Shown: positions 13,129-21,295 of the stretch, one piece after another
How positions within the stretch are numbered: the stretch's first letter is position 1
Layout: the number at the start of each line of letters is the position of its first letter
From: JBFGCA01 sp041567315
Lineage (GTDB): Bacteria > Acidobacteriota > Thermoanaerobaculia > Multivoradales > JAHEKO01
Length of the DNA stretch: 26,920 nucleotides
Assembly: GCA_041567315.1 (NCBI GenBank)
Contig: JBFGCA010000065.1
Location: 1-26,920, forward strand
Direction: 5' to 3'
Translations under genes and position numbers: made by a program
Notes under the pieces: model-generated
Told to the model about the DNA's origin: nothing
Seen by the model: only the letters and a program-made list of their open reading frames with translations
The model's database searches: none

Positions 13129-16013
13129 GCGCCGCCGAGTGGGGGCGGGCCAAGCGGCTGTTCCTGGAGGTCTGCGCGCTGCCCGAGGAGGAGCGCCGGG
13201 AGTTCCTCGATCAGGAGTGCGCCGGCAATCCGGAGCTGCTCGGCGAGGTGCGGTCCCTGCTCGAGCACCACGACCCGGCGGCGGCCGAGAGCGAGCCCGC
13301 CGAGCTGCTGGCCGGTCTGCCGTCGAGCGCCGCTGCGCTGCCCGAGCGGGTGGGCGCCTTCCGCATCGTGCGCCAGCTTGGCGAGGGCGGCATGGGGGTG
13401 GTCTACGAGGCCGAGCAGGAGCGACCGGTGCGCCGGCGGCTGGCGCTCAAGGTCCTCAAGCCGGGGATGGACACCCGGCAGGTGCTGGCCCGCTTCGAGA
13501 CCGAGCGGCAGGCCCTGGCGATGATGGACCACCCGGCGATCGCCAAGGTCTTCGAGGCCGGCTCCACCGAGGGCGGCCGGCCCTTCTTCGCCATGGAGCT
13601 GGTCCACGGGGTGCCGATCGTCGACTACTGCGACCGCCACCGGCTGACCACCCGCCAGCGGCTCGAGCTGTTCGTCGCCGTCTGCGCCGGGGTGCAGCAC
13701 GCCCACCAGAAGGGGATCATCCACCGCGACCTCAAGCCCTCGAACGTGCTGATCGAGTCCCGGGACGGCCGGGCGGTCCCCAAGATCATCGACTTCGGGG
13801 TCGCCAAGGCGACCGCGCAGCGGCTCACCGAGCGCACCCTCTACACCGAGCTGGGCCAGTGGATCGGCACTCCGGAGTACATGAGCCCCGAGCAGGCCGA
13901 GATGAGCGCTCTCGACGTCGACACCCGCAGCGACGTCTACTCGCTCGGCGTGCTGCTCTACGAGCTGCTCACCGGGTCGCGGCCGTTCGGCTCGCCGGCG
14001 CCGCGCGAGCTGGGGCTCGACGAGATCCGCCGGCGCATCCGCGAGGACGAGCCGACCCGCCCGAGCGCCAAGGTGACCGGGCTGGGCGAGGGCTCGGCGG
14101 CGGCGGCGCGCGCCCGGCGGACCGACCCCCGCGCGCTGGTCCGCGAGCTGCGCGGCGATCTCGACTGGATCGCCATGAAGGCGCTGGAGAAGGACCGCAC
14201 CCGGCGCTACGACTCGCCCTCCGAGCTGGCCGCCGACATCCGCCGCCACCTCGCGGACGAACCGGTCCTGGCCGGGCCGCCCGGCGCCGCCTACCGGATC
14301 GGCAAGTTCGTGCGGCGCAACCGCCTCGCCGTCGTGGCCGGCGGGCTGGTCTTGGCGGCGCTCCTCCTGGGGATGATCGGCACCACCCTCGGCCTGCTCG
14401 AGGCGCGGCGCGAGAAGGCCGCCGCCGAGCAGGTCTCGGAGTTCCTGGAAACCCTATTCCAGGAGCTCAATCCCTTCGCCTCGCGGACCGTGGCCTCGAC
14501 AGAGCGGATGCTCGATCGGGCGGTGGAGCGGATCCACAACGAGCTCGCCGGCCAGGAGCTGGTGCAGGCGCGGCTGCTCCAGTCGCTGGGTGCCGCCTAC
14601 CGCGACCTGGGGATGCGTGGGCGGGCCGAGCCACTCTTCGAACGCGCGCTCGAGATCTGCCGCCGGCGACTCGGCGCCCACCACCCGGAGGTGGCCGGCG
14701 TGCTCCTGGACCTGAGCTGGCAACGCTTCAGAATGGGAGACTACGCTCGCGCCCAGCGTTTCGCCGAGGAGTCGCTCGCGATCCTGCAGGCGGCGTTCGG
14801 CCCCGACGACCCGCGGGTGGCGGTGAGCCAGAGGAACCTGGCAGCGGCGCTGTGGGCCGACGGCCGATACGCGGAGGCGGGGCGGCTGTTCGAGAGCGCG
14901 CTGGCGATTCAGGAAGCGGCCCTGGGGCCCGACCACCTCGAGGTGTCGCGTACCCTCTTCCTGCAACAGGAGCTGCTCACCGCCACCGGCGACTATCAGC
15001 GGGCGCGCCAGGCCGGCGAGCGCTCGCTCGAGATCCGCCTGGCGCAGCTCGGACCCGACCACGCCCGGGTGGGCTGGTCGCTGCGCAACCTGGCTAGGGT
15101 CTACGACTTCCTCGGCGACCACCGGCGGGCGCTCGACGCCGCCGAGCGCTCCCTGGCCATCATGGAGCGCGCCTTTGGCCCCGATCACCCCGACGTCGCA
15201 TTCGCTCTCGACACCCTGGGCGGTATCCGCACCCGGCTCGCCGACTACGACGAGGCCCGCCGGCTCCTCGAGCGCTCGCTCGACCTCCGCCTGCGGACCC
15301 TGGGCCCGGAGCACGCCGAGCTGGACTTCTCGCTGACCACCCTCGGCTGGCTGGAGGTCGACGTCGGCCGGCCGGAGGCCGCCGCCGAGCAGTTCGAGCG
15401 CGCCCTCGAGATCGCCCGGGGCACCCTGCGACCGGACCACCCCCGGATCGGCTGGGCCCTCCAGAACCTGAGCGTGGCCCGACGACGCCTCGGCGATCTC
15501 GACGAGGCGAGACGGACGGCCGAACGGGCCCGCGAGCTGCTGACCGCGGCCTATGGCGAAGACCATCCCGTCCTCGCCGGCCCTCTCCGTCGTCTGGCCA
15601 GCGTCCTCGCCGACGCCGGCGACCTGGCAGCAGCGCGACCGCTGCTGGAGCGCGCGGTCGAGCTCCGCGAGCGCGGCTTCGGCAGCCGACACGTCCAGTT
15701 GGCGCACGACCTCCAGGCGCTCGCCCTCGTGCTCCAGCGGGCCGGCGAGCTGGAGGAAGCCGAGCGGCTCCTGGCGCGGGCGCTGCCGATGTTCGAATCG
15801 ACGATCGGGCCCGATCATCCCTTCGTCGCGCGCTGTCTGCGCGCCTACGCGGCGCTGCTCAGGGAACGGGGAGCACCCGCGGACGCCGCCGAGCTCGAGC
15901 GGCGGGCGGCCACGATCGAGGCAGCCGCGCCCGCCGGCGCCCGCGGCGACGGTGAGGGCTCCGAAGACGGCGGGGGGCCCGCCCCCAGCGAGAGCGGGTC
16001 CCCGACCTCCTGA
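13125..16013 (+). CDS. Membrane Ser/Thr protein kinase with C-terminal TPR domain
   Basis: The start is ATG 13125, overlapping the sigma stop, giving 962 residues. A short helical N-terminus (1-75) precedes the kinase domain (about 77-390): GEGGMGVVYEAE loop (86-97), catalytic Lys 109 in LALKVLK, HRDLKPSN (200-207), DFG at 223-225 and GTPEYMSPEQA at 248-258. All key residues are present, so it should be active. A single transmembrane helix lies at about 402-426 (LAVVAGGLVLAALLLGMIG), then some ten to twelve TPR repeats of about 42 residues, of the GPDHPxVAxxLxxLGxxxxxxGDYDEA type. The kinase faces the cytoplasm and the TPR region is probably extracytoplasmic. It is translationally coupled to the Sig-70_X6 sigma factor, making a likely one-operon signalling pair. 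Confidence 0.96.
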   Translation: MSAAEWGRAKRLFLEVCALPEEERREFLDQECAGNPELLGEVRSLLEHHDPAAAESEPAELLAGLPSSAAALPERVGAFRIVRQLGEGGMGVVYEAEQERPVRRRLALKVLKPGMDTRQVLARFETERQALAMMDHPAIAKVFEAGSTEGGRPFFAMELVHGVPIVDYCDRHRLTTRQRLELFVAVCAGVQHAHQKGIIHRDLKPSNVLIESRDGRAVPKIIDFGVAKATAQRLTERTLYTELGQWIGTPEYMSPEQAEMSALDVDTRSDVYSLGVLLYELLTGSRPFGSPAPRELGLDEIRRRIREDEPTRPSAKVTGLGEGSAAAARARRTDPRALVRELRGDLDWIAMKALEKDRTRRYDSPSELAADIRRHLADEPVLAGPPGAAYRIGKFVRRNRLAVVAGGLVLAALLLGMIGTTLGLLEARREKAAAEQVSEFLETLFQELNPFASRTVASTERMLDRAVERIHNELAGQELVQARLLQSLGAAYRDLGMRGRAEPLFERALEICRRRLGAHHPEVAGVLLDLSWQRFRMGDYARAQRFAEESLAILQAAFGPDDPRVAVSQRNLAAALWADGRYAEAGRLFESALAIQEAALGPDHLEVSRTLFLQQELLTATGDYQRARQAGERSLEIRLAQLGPDHARVGWSLRNLARVYDFLGDHRRALDAAERSLAIMERAFGPDHPDVAFALDTLGGIRTRLADYDEARRLLERSLDLRLRTLGPEHAELDFSLTTLGWLEVDVGRPEAAAEQFERALEIARGTLRPDHPRIGWALQNLSVARRRLGDLDEARRTAERARELLTAAYGEDHPVLAGPLRRLASVLADAGDLAAARPLLERAVELRERGFGSRHVQLAHDLQALALVLQRAGELEEAERLLARALPMFESTIGPDHPFVARCLRAYAALLRERGAPADAAELERRAATIEAAAPAGARGDGEGSEDGGGPAPSESGSPTS

Positions 16014-16032
16014 CCGGCGCTCGGCCGCCGCG

Positions 16033-16527
16033 CTAGTCGACCCCGTTGACGGCGTTGAACGCCGCCGCCAGCTCCGGGCACAGCGCCGGCGGCGCCGGCT
16101 GGGCGACGAAGCCGACGTTGACCCGCAGCTCGCCCACCCGGATCAGGGCCACCCCGGCCACGGTGTTGCCCGGACCGCGCTTGTCCATCCGCGCCCGCCC
16201 GTCGATCACGATCCGGGTCCCCGACTCCTCATCCACGTAGTCGAACTCGATCTCCAGGCCGGCTTGACGGCGCGCCGGCCGGCCGCCCAGCCGCCAGGTG
16301 CCGCAGGTCGTCTCGTCGACGCACAGCTCGGAGCGCTTGAAGCGCAGACAGCCGGCCGACGGCTCGAGCTCGTCCTCGAGACCGAGGAAGACGGCGAAGT
16401 AGGTCCGCCCCGCCGGCGCCGGCGGCCCCGCCCCGAGGGTGGGAGCGGCGGCCAGGCAGACCGCGGCGAGAGCGACGGCCAGGGCCGCCGTGCGGACGGT
16501 GAGTGGCGATTTCCAGGTGCGCTTCAT
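16033..16527 (-). CDS. Small secreted protein of unknown function
   Basis: The protein has 164 residues and starts at ATG 16527 after a good AAAGGAGC Shine-Dalgarno. Residues 1-33 are a signal peptide (MKRTWKSPLTVRTAALAVALAAVCLAAAP). The mature part has beta-strand character (RTYFAVFLGLEDELEP, AGLEIEFDYVDEESGTRIVIDG, VAGVALIRVGELRVNVGFVA) and three closely placed cysteines (GCLRF, LCVDETTCGTW), with a fourth near the end (ALCPEL). These could form disulfides outside the cell. I do not recognise the family. Its stop lies 19 bases from the convergent kinase gene. The 260-base gap on its other side, toward the next plus-strand gene, shows no clear regulatory site. Confidence 0.82.
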   Translation of the reverse strand: MKRTWKSPLTVRTAALAVALAAVCLAAAPTLGAGPPAPAGRTYFAVFLGLEDELEPSAGCLRFKRSELCVDETTCGTWRLGGRPARRQAGLEIEFDYVDEESGTRIVIDGRARMDKRGPGNTVAGVALIRVGELRVNVGFVAQPAPPALCPELAAAFNAVNGVD

Positions 16528-16787
16528 TTCTTGCTCCTTTGGTCGTGGTTGGTTCGAGCTCCTCGCAGCCTTGTCGCTGCTCCACCCGAAGACGCGCCCC
16601 CCGCTCGCAGAAACCGCAACGGAGCTCCGTCTGGTCCGTGGAGCTATCCAGCTGGAGCGGGTCGACGTTCCCGTGACGGCGGCACCAGGGTTGCCGGGCC
16701 GAGGCGCTGCGAGCCGCAGCCGGACGCACGGTGCCGACTCGAGCGGGACCGACCCGACGGCGGGCGTTATCCTCCGGGCAACCGACG

Positions 16788-17321
16788 ATGCGGAGGATCC
16801 TCTACCTGGTGCCTCTCGTGGCAGCCACGGTCTCGCTGCCGTGGGTCGTGCCCGTGTCGCCGCTCCGCCACCTGGACGACCCCGGCTACCTGGGGGTGCT
16901 CGGCTTCGGCCTGACCCTCGGGGTCCTCGCCCTCGGCGCGGTGCTTAAGACGCCGGCGGCCGATCGCCTTGTGTGGTGGTGTCTGCTCGCCTTCCTGGTC
17001 GGCATGCCGCTGGTCTACGTCGCCGACTGGCTGCGCTTCGGGGGCAGCTACCCGTGGCTGGCGGTCGAGCTGGCGGGCCTCGCGCTCTTCGGCGCCCTGG
17101 CGCTGCTGGCCGTCCGCCGCTCGCCGTGGTTCCTGGCCGCCGGCATCCTCGGCCACGCCCTGTGGGACGCCGCCCACTACGGGCGGACGGCCTTCGTGCC
17201 GGACTGGTACGCCCTCGGCTGCTTCCTGATCGACGTCGGCCTCGGCCTCTACGTCCTCAGCCTGGTGCCGGGCTGGCTAGAAAGCCGGCGGCAGCCCGAG
17301 AAGCGACCCGCCTCTACTTGA
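16788..17321 (+). CDS. Small multi-pass membrane protein of unknown function
   Basis: ATG 16788 (MRRILYLVPLVAATV) gives 177 residues; upstream in-frame codons are charged and non-hydrophobic, so this start fits a membrane protein. Six hydrophobic segments are visible: about 4-22, 33-52, 60-81, 90-110, 113-131 and 141-162. Between the last two is the conserved-looking GHALWDAAHYGRTAFVPDWY, rich in His, Asp and Trp, which could form a polar site within the membrane. A TATCCT at 16768-16773 may be a -10 box. I cannot name a family. The gene is convergent with the multicopper oxidase gene and stands alone. Confidence 0.8.
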   Translation: MRRILYLVPLVAATVSLPWVVPVSPLRHLDDPGYLGVLGFGLTLGVLALGAVLKTPAADRLVWWCLLAFLVGMPLVYVADWLRFGGSYPWLAVELAGLALFGALALLAVRRSPWFLAAGILGHALWDAAHYGRTAFVPDWYALGCFLIDVGLGLYVLSLVPGWLESRRQPEKRPAST

Positions 17322-17358
17322 TCCGGACTCGCAACGCCTGCCCGGCTTCCCGAAACCC

Positions 17359-18741
17359 CTACCCTGCCAGCCCCTCCGGCGGGGCGTCGGTCTTCCACGC
17401 CACGGTGCCGGGGGGGTGGTCGTACCAGCCCGGGTCGGCGTAGTCGTCGATGCCGTCGCGGATCTTGATCACCGTGAACATGCCGCCCATCTCGATGGCA
17501 CCGAAGGGGCCGGTGCCGGTCATCATCGGCAGGGTGTTCTCGGGCCCCGGCATGTGGGCGGCGTGGGCGGCGTGCTCGGCCATGCCGGTGGTCCCCATGG
17601 TCATGAAGCCGTCGACCAGCCGCGAGAACCGGCGGCCGGCCTCGTCGAGGTCGGCGCCGGTGTTGTTGGGGATCTCGTGGCCCATGGCGTTCATCGCGTG
17701 GTGGGTCTTGTGGCAGTGGAGCGGCCAGTCGCCGGGCACGTCGGCCACGAAGTCCGCCGCCCGGGTCTGGCCGGCAACGACGTTGAGCGAGGTCTCGGGC
17801 ACCCAGGCCGAGCGCGGGATCGGCCCGCCGTCGGTCTCCACCACCCACATCCGGTGCCCGTGGATGTGCATGGGGTGGCTGGTCATGCTGACGTTGGCGA
17901 AGCGCAGCCGCACCCGGTCGTCGCGCCGCACCACCAGCGGCGAGGTGCCGGGGAAGGCGCGACCGTTGAGGGTGAAGATGTCGAAGTCGAGCATCACGTT
18001 GGGGTCGGGCCGGTAGGTGCCGGGGTGGATCGCCCACATGTGGGGGAAGACGCAGAAGTCGCGGTCGATCGGCTCGGCCGGCGGCTTCCTGGGATGGACC
18101 ACGAAAAAGCCCATCATGCCGAGCGCCATCTGCACCATCTCGTCGGCGTGGGGGTGGTACATGAAGGTGCCGTGCTGGCGCAGCTCGAACTCGTAGACGT
18201 AGGTCTCGCCGGGCTTGATGTGCGGTTGGAGCAGACCGCCGACCCCGTCCATGCCGTTGGGGAGGAAGATCCCGTGCCAGTGGATGGTGGTGTGCTCGGG
18301 GAGATGGTTGGTGACGTAGATGCGGACCCGGTCCCCCTCGACGGCCTCGAGGGTCGGGCCCGGCGAGCCGCCGTTGTAGCCCCAGACCTTCACCTTCATG
18401 CCGGGCGCGAACTCCTGCTCCACCTCGTGGGCCACCAGGTGGAACTCCTTGACGCCGCCGCTCACCCGCCAGGGCGCGCTCACCCCGTCGGGCGTCGTCA
18501 CCGGGGTGTAGCCCAACCGGCGGCGCAGCTCACGCACCTCGGCCACGGTGGGGGCCGGCGGCGCGGCGCGCGCCGGGGCGGGCGGCGCCTCCGGGGGCGC
18601 CTCGGGGGGCGCCTGGGCCGCCGGGTGGTGGTGCCCGGCGTGCGGGTCGACCGTCTGCGCCCGCGACGGCGCGCGTTCGAGAAGCGCCGCGCCGCCGCCC
18701 AGCAGCGCGGCGCGGGTCAGCAGGTCTCGGCGAGAGATCAT
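17359..18741 (-). CDS. Tat-exported multicopper oxidase (copper-resistance type)
   Basis: The protein has 460 residues. The N-terminus SRRDLLTRAALLGGGAALL is a twin-arginine signal; a HAGHHH cluster follows at 34-39 and a Pro/Ala-rich linker to about 65. All four copper motifs are present: HWHG (154-157), HPHAD (196-200), HPMHIHGH (289-296) and HCHKTHHAMNAM (342-353, matching HCHxxxHxxxxM with the type-1 copper Cys, His and Met). Met/His-rich stretches (EMVQMALGMMGF; FMTMGTTGMAEHAAHAAHM) suggest Cu(I) binding. It probably oxidises toxic Cu(I) in the periplasm. Its ATG overlaps the stop of the TolC-like gene upstream (ATGA), so the two form an operon. Confidence 0.95.
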   Translation of the reverse strand: MISRRDLLTRAALLGGGAALLERAPSRAQTVDPHAGHHHPAAQAPPEAPPEAPPAPARAAPPAPTVAEVRELRRRLGYTPVTTPDGVSAPWRVSGGVKEFHLVAHEVEQEFAPGMKVKVWGYNGGSPGPTLEAVEGDRVRIYVTNHLPEHTTIHWHGIFLPNGMDGVGGLLQPHIKPGETYVYEFELRQHGTFMYHPHADEMVQMALGMMGFFVVHPRKPPAEPIDRDFCVFPHMWAIHPGTYRPDPNVMLDFDIFTLNGRAFPGTSPLVVRRDDRVRLRFANVSMTSHPMHIHGHRMWVVETDGGPIPRSAWVPETSLNVVAGQTRAADFVADVPGDWPLHCHKTHHAMNAMGHEIPNNTGADLDEAGRRFSRLVDGFMTMGTTGMAEHAAHAAHMPGPENTLPMMTGTGPFGAIEMGGMFTVIKIRDGIDDYADPGWYDHPPGTVAWKTDAPPEGLAG

Positions 18742-20219
18742 CGGTCCTCCCCGCGGCCGTCGGCGGCGGCCGCTCCGTGGTGTCCGTGGTGGTCGTGGGG
18801 CGCAGCCGGCTCCGCCTCGGGCTCGACCCCGGGCTCGGCGGCCTCGGCTTCGGGCAGGTGTTGCGGCGCCGGCGTCGTCGGCAGCGGCCCACCCACCGCC
18901 CGCTCCAGGGCGAATCGCGCCCGCCAGTAGCCGGCCAGCGCCTCGACCGCCCGCCGCTCGGCCGTGACCTCCGCCTGCTTGGCGAGCAGCAGCTCGAAGG
19001 CCCCGACCAGCATCTGGTTGTACTCGCGCAGCGAGCGATCGAACACCTCGCGGCGCAGCGGCAGGACGTCGTCACGGTAGAGCGCCACCAGCTCGCGGCC
19101 GGCCGCCAGCTCCTCGCTCCGCCGCCGCACCTCGGAGCGCACCGCCCCCTCCAGGGCGGCGAGCTGCCAGCGGGCGCGCGCCAGCTCGGCCTCGAGCCGC
19201 GCCACCGAGGCCTTGCCGGTGTCGAAGAGCGGCAGCCGCAGCTCGACCACCGGTCCGGTCAGCGTCACGCCCTCGCGCTCGCGCTCGCGCTCCACCCCGA
19301 CCTCGACCCCGACCGGCAGCAGCCGGGTCTTGCGCTTCAGCGACAGCGCCCGCTCCAGCGCCGACACCGCCCAGCGGCCGGCGGCCAGGTCGAGCCGGCC
19401 GGCGACCGCGGTCTCCTCGAGCCGCCCCGCCTCGCCGGCCTCGGCGGGAAGGGGCGCCAGCGGTGAGGCGGTCCAGGCCTCCGCGCCGCCCAGCCCCAGG
19501 GCCAGCACCACCGCCTCGCGGCGCTCGGCCACAACCACCCGGGCCCGCCGCCGCTCCGCCCGGGTCTCGCCCCAGTCGGCCTCGACGTGGGCCCGCTCGA
19601 GGGCGGTCAGGTTGCCGGCCGCGTGCAGGGCGCGGGCGTACTCGGCGGCCGCCGCGTCGATCTCCTCGACGCGGGCCAGCCGCTCGACCAGCTCGGCCGC
19701 GGCCTGATAGTCGACCAGCGCCAGCCGGGCCTCGGCGACCGCCGCGAGCAGGGCGTGCCCGACCTCCAGCTTGACGTGCTCCAGCTCGGCCTCGGCGATC
19801 CGGCGGCGGAGCGGCTGGACCAGCCAGTCGACCAGGTCGGCGGTCAGCGAGCCGGTGCGCTGGGTCTCGCCCGACCCCGAGAGCCGGGCGAAGGCCAGGC
19901 CCGGGTTGGCCAGCCGCGTCGCCTGGGCGAGGTCCGCCTGCGCCACGCCCAGCCGCTCGAGGGTCGCCTGCAGCGCCGGGCTGCGCAGCAGCGCCACCTC
20001 GGCGGCCGCGTCGGGTCCGAGCGGGGCAGCCAGCAGCTCCCGCACCCGCCCATCGGCGGCCGCCCTCGCCGCCTCGTCGCGCGGCCACGCCACCTTCCCG
20101 GGGTGCCGGCCGGCCACCAGATCCCGGGTAGACCGGAAGCTCTCCGCCGGGTCGGTGGTGGCGCAGGAGGCCAGGGCAAGCGGGACAAGGCAGGCCGCGG
20201 TCAGGTGTCGGAGATTCAT
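18738..20219 (-). CDS. TolC-family outer-membrane efflux lipoprotein with His-rich C-terminus
   Basis: ATG 20219 (MNLRHLTAACLVPLALASC) gives 493 residues. The lipobox LASC with Cys 19 marks it as an outer-membrane lipoprotein, typical of CusC/NodT-type TolC relatives. Two OEP repeats of long coiled-coil helices follow, for example LRSPALQATLERLGVAQADL with LANPGLAF, and RLEAELARARWQLAALEGAV. The last 40 residues are acidic then His-rich (APHDHHGHHG), unlike ordinary TolC proteins, and could bind copper. It overlaps the multicopper oxidase start, so a joint metal-detoxification role is likely. No inner-membrane RND pump or adaptor is present in the window. A GGGGA lies about 7 bases before the ATG, with a hairpin just upstream. 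Confidence 0.93.
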   Translation of the reverse strand: MNLRHLTAACLVPLALASCATTDPAESFRSTRDLVAGRHPGKVAWPRDEAARAAADGRVRELLAAPLGPDAAAEVALLRSPALQATLERLGVAQADLAQATRLANPGLAFARLSGSGETQRTGSLTADLVDWLVQPLRRRIAEAELEHVKLEVGHALLAAVAEARLALVDYQAAAELVERLARVEEIDAAAAEYARALHAAGNLTALERAHVEADWGETRAERRRARVVVAERREAVVLALGLGGAEAWTASPLAPLPAEAGEAGRLEETAVAGRLDLAAGRWAVSALERALSLKRKTRLLPVGVEVGVEREREREGVTLTGPVVELRLPLFDTGKASVARLEAELARARWQLAALEGAVRSEVRRRSEELAAGRELVALYRDDVLPLRREVFDRSLREYNQMLVGAFELLLAKQAEVTAERRAVEALAGYWRARFALERAVGGPLPTTPAPQHLPEAEAAEPGVEPEAEPAAPHDHHGHHGAAAADGRGEDR

Positions 20220-20232
20220 CGACTGTCCCCGG

Positions 20233-20262
20233 GGGGCCACAGCCCGGCCCGGCGGTGGCCCC
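20233..20262. repeat. Hairpin just upstream of the TolC-oxidase operon
   Basis: GGGGCCAC at 20233-20240 and GTGGCCCC at 20255-20262 are a perfect 8-base inverted repeat with a 14-base loop. It ends a few bases before the Shine-Dalgarno of the TolC-like gene (minus strand). It may be a leader hairpin or a dyad site for a metal regulator. Confidence 0.45.
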
Positions 20263-20325
20263 GTACTTTCCCACACCGGGCCACGAGCTCGGGAGATCTG
20301 GCGCTAGTAGAAGTTCGGGTGCAGG

Positions 20326-20796
20326 CTAGCCGGGACCCGCCTCGGGCAGGTAGCGGCCGAGCGCCTCGACGAGAGCCGACTCGCTGGCGGCGAGCGAGGT
20401 GACCTGCAACGCGAAGCGGGGCATGCGTACCAGGCCAGCACTGCGGTGGTTGAGCCGTCCCAACCACGAAAAGCCGGCGACCAGCTCGATGGGCCGCCGC
20501 GGGACCAGCTCCAGGTAGGGCGAGCCCCGCCAGAAGACCCGCCGGTAGCCCGAGAACTCGTGCCAGGGGACTACCGCCGGACCCCAGCGCGCGTAGCGGA
20601 TGCCGGCCTCCGAAAGTGAAAGCTTGACTCGGCGGTCGAGCGCCCCCACCAGACCCAGCAGGGTGGCGACCGAGAAGACGAGCAGCGCCCAGGGGCCGCG
20701 AAACAGCTCGCTCGCCGCGAGGGCAAGCCCGAGGGCGCCCACGCCCAGGACCAGCAGGTAGACGCCCCGATGCCCGCGAATCACCACCTCTTCCAT
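20326..20796 (-). CDS. Small membrane protein, bacterial PH-like (STM3941/YcxB type)
   Basis: ATG 20796 (MEEVVIRGHRGVY) gives 156 residues; the frame upstream is Ser/Arg/Pro-rich and unlikely to be coding. Two transmembrane helices form a hairpin at about 12-28 (LLVLGVGALGLALAAS) and 34-51 (WALLVFSVATLLGLVGAL). The cytoplasmic part has the pattern of bacterial PH-like modules: RRVKLSLSEAGIRYARW, then VVPWHEFSGYRRVFWRGSPYLELVP, and a C-terminal helix (SESALVEALGRYLPE). The W-x-E/F step after a short strand is typical of these proteins, whose function is unknown. It diverges from the padR gene across 108 bases that include an unusually A+T-rich operator-like block. Confidence 0.75.
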   Translation of the reverse strand: MEEVVIRGHRGVYLLVLGVGALGLALAASELFRGPWALLVFSVATLLGLVGALDRRVKLSLSEAGIRYARWGPAVVPWHEFSGYRRVFWRGSPYLELVPRRPIELVAGFSWLGRLNHRSAGLVRMPRFALQVTSLAASESALVEALGRYLPEAGPG

Positions 20797-20872
20797 CGCT
20801 CTCGGCCCGGATCTTGGCCCCAGCCTACCCGAGAGGCCTCTGATGCCCGGCGAGAAACTAGCGCACAAAATA

Positions 20873-20893
20873 CATAGTTATTCTATGGTATAG
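20873..20893. promoter_or_regulatory. Overlapping palindromes in an A+T-rich block before padR (probable PadR operator)
   Basis: CATAGTTATTCTATG (20873-20887, arms of 5) overlaps CTATGGTATAG (20883-20893, arms of 4). The block 20866-20904 is strikingly A+T-rich in this high-GC window and covers the padR -10 box, as expected for autoregulation. Confidence 0.55.
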
Positions 20894-20894
20894 T
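20889..20894 (+). promoter_or_regulatory. Candidate -10 box (TATAGT) of the padR gene
   Basis: TATAGT ends 10 bases before ATG 20905; the overlapping TAGTAT would leave 8. No Shine-Dalgarno is present, so translation is probably leaderless or nearly so. Confidence 0.5.
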
Positions 20895-20904
20895 ATTGCT
20901 AAGT

Positions 20905-21228
20905 ATGCGTGGAGAGTCACTCAAGGGACATCTCGACCTGCTGGTGCTGGCGGTCTTCACCGACGGGCCGCTGCACGGTTACGGGGTCATCCGGGCCCTC
21001 CGTCAGCGCAGCTCGGCCGCCCTCGACCTGCCCGAGGGGACCGTGTACCCGCTCCTCCACCGCCTCGAGCGGCAGGGTCTGCTGGCCAGCCGCTGGCGCT
21101 CGGTGGAACGCCGGCGACGACGGCTCTACTCCTTGACCGCGGCCGGCTGGCGGGCACTGGACCGCCGCCGTAAGGAGTGGGCGGCGTTCGCCTCCACGGT
21201 CCAGGCCGTCCTCGAGCCGAGTGGATGA
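20905..21228 (+). CDS. PadR-family transcriptional regulator
   Basis: ATG 20905 (MRGESLKGHLDLLVLAVF) gives 107 residues; a TTG three codons upstream lies inside the promoter and is rejected. The winged helix is complete: GHLDLLVLAVFTDGPLHGYGVI (about 7-28), DLPEGTVYPLLHRLERQGLL (about 41-60) and the wing WRSVERRRRRLYSLTAAGWRAL. It is the short PadR type (PadR-s2-like) that lacks a long effector domain. Similar regulators in Acidobacteriota usually precede MacB/FtsX-type permease genes; here trkA follows after 67 bases, which is unusual. It probably represses its own promoter through the A+T-rich palindromes just upstream. The divergent PH-like membrane gene is another candidate target. Confidence 0.93.
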   Translation: MRGESLKGHLDLLVLAVFTDGPLHGYGVIRALRQRSSAALDLPEGTVYPLLHRLERQGLLASRWRSVERRRRRLYSLTAAGWRALDRRRKEWAAFASTVQAVLEPSG

Positions 21229-21279
21229 GCCGGCCTCCCTCCCGGAGGCGTTGTCGCGGCGGACCGCAGCCGATTGGAC

Positions 21280-21285
21280 TAGAGT
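21280..21285 (+). promoter_or_regulatory. Candidate -10 box (TAGAGT) of the trkA operon
   Basis: TAGAGT ends 10 bases before ATG 21296. No clear -35 or Shine-Dalgarno is visible. It fits the pattern of short -10-to-start spacing seen at four other genes in this window. Confidence 0.4.
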
Positions 21286-21295
21286 TGCAGCGGGC

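Noticed and set aside
17416..18930. 504-residue plus-strand open frame opposite the multicopper oxidase
   Set aside because: Val/Gly/His-rich shadow; the minus strand has all four copper motifs.
21251..21285. Full sigma-70 promoter TTGTCG ... TAGAGT before trkA
   Set aside because: The spacer would be 23 bases, too long; only the -10-like box is kept.
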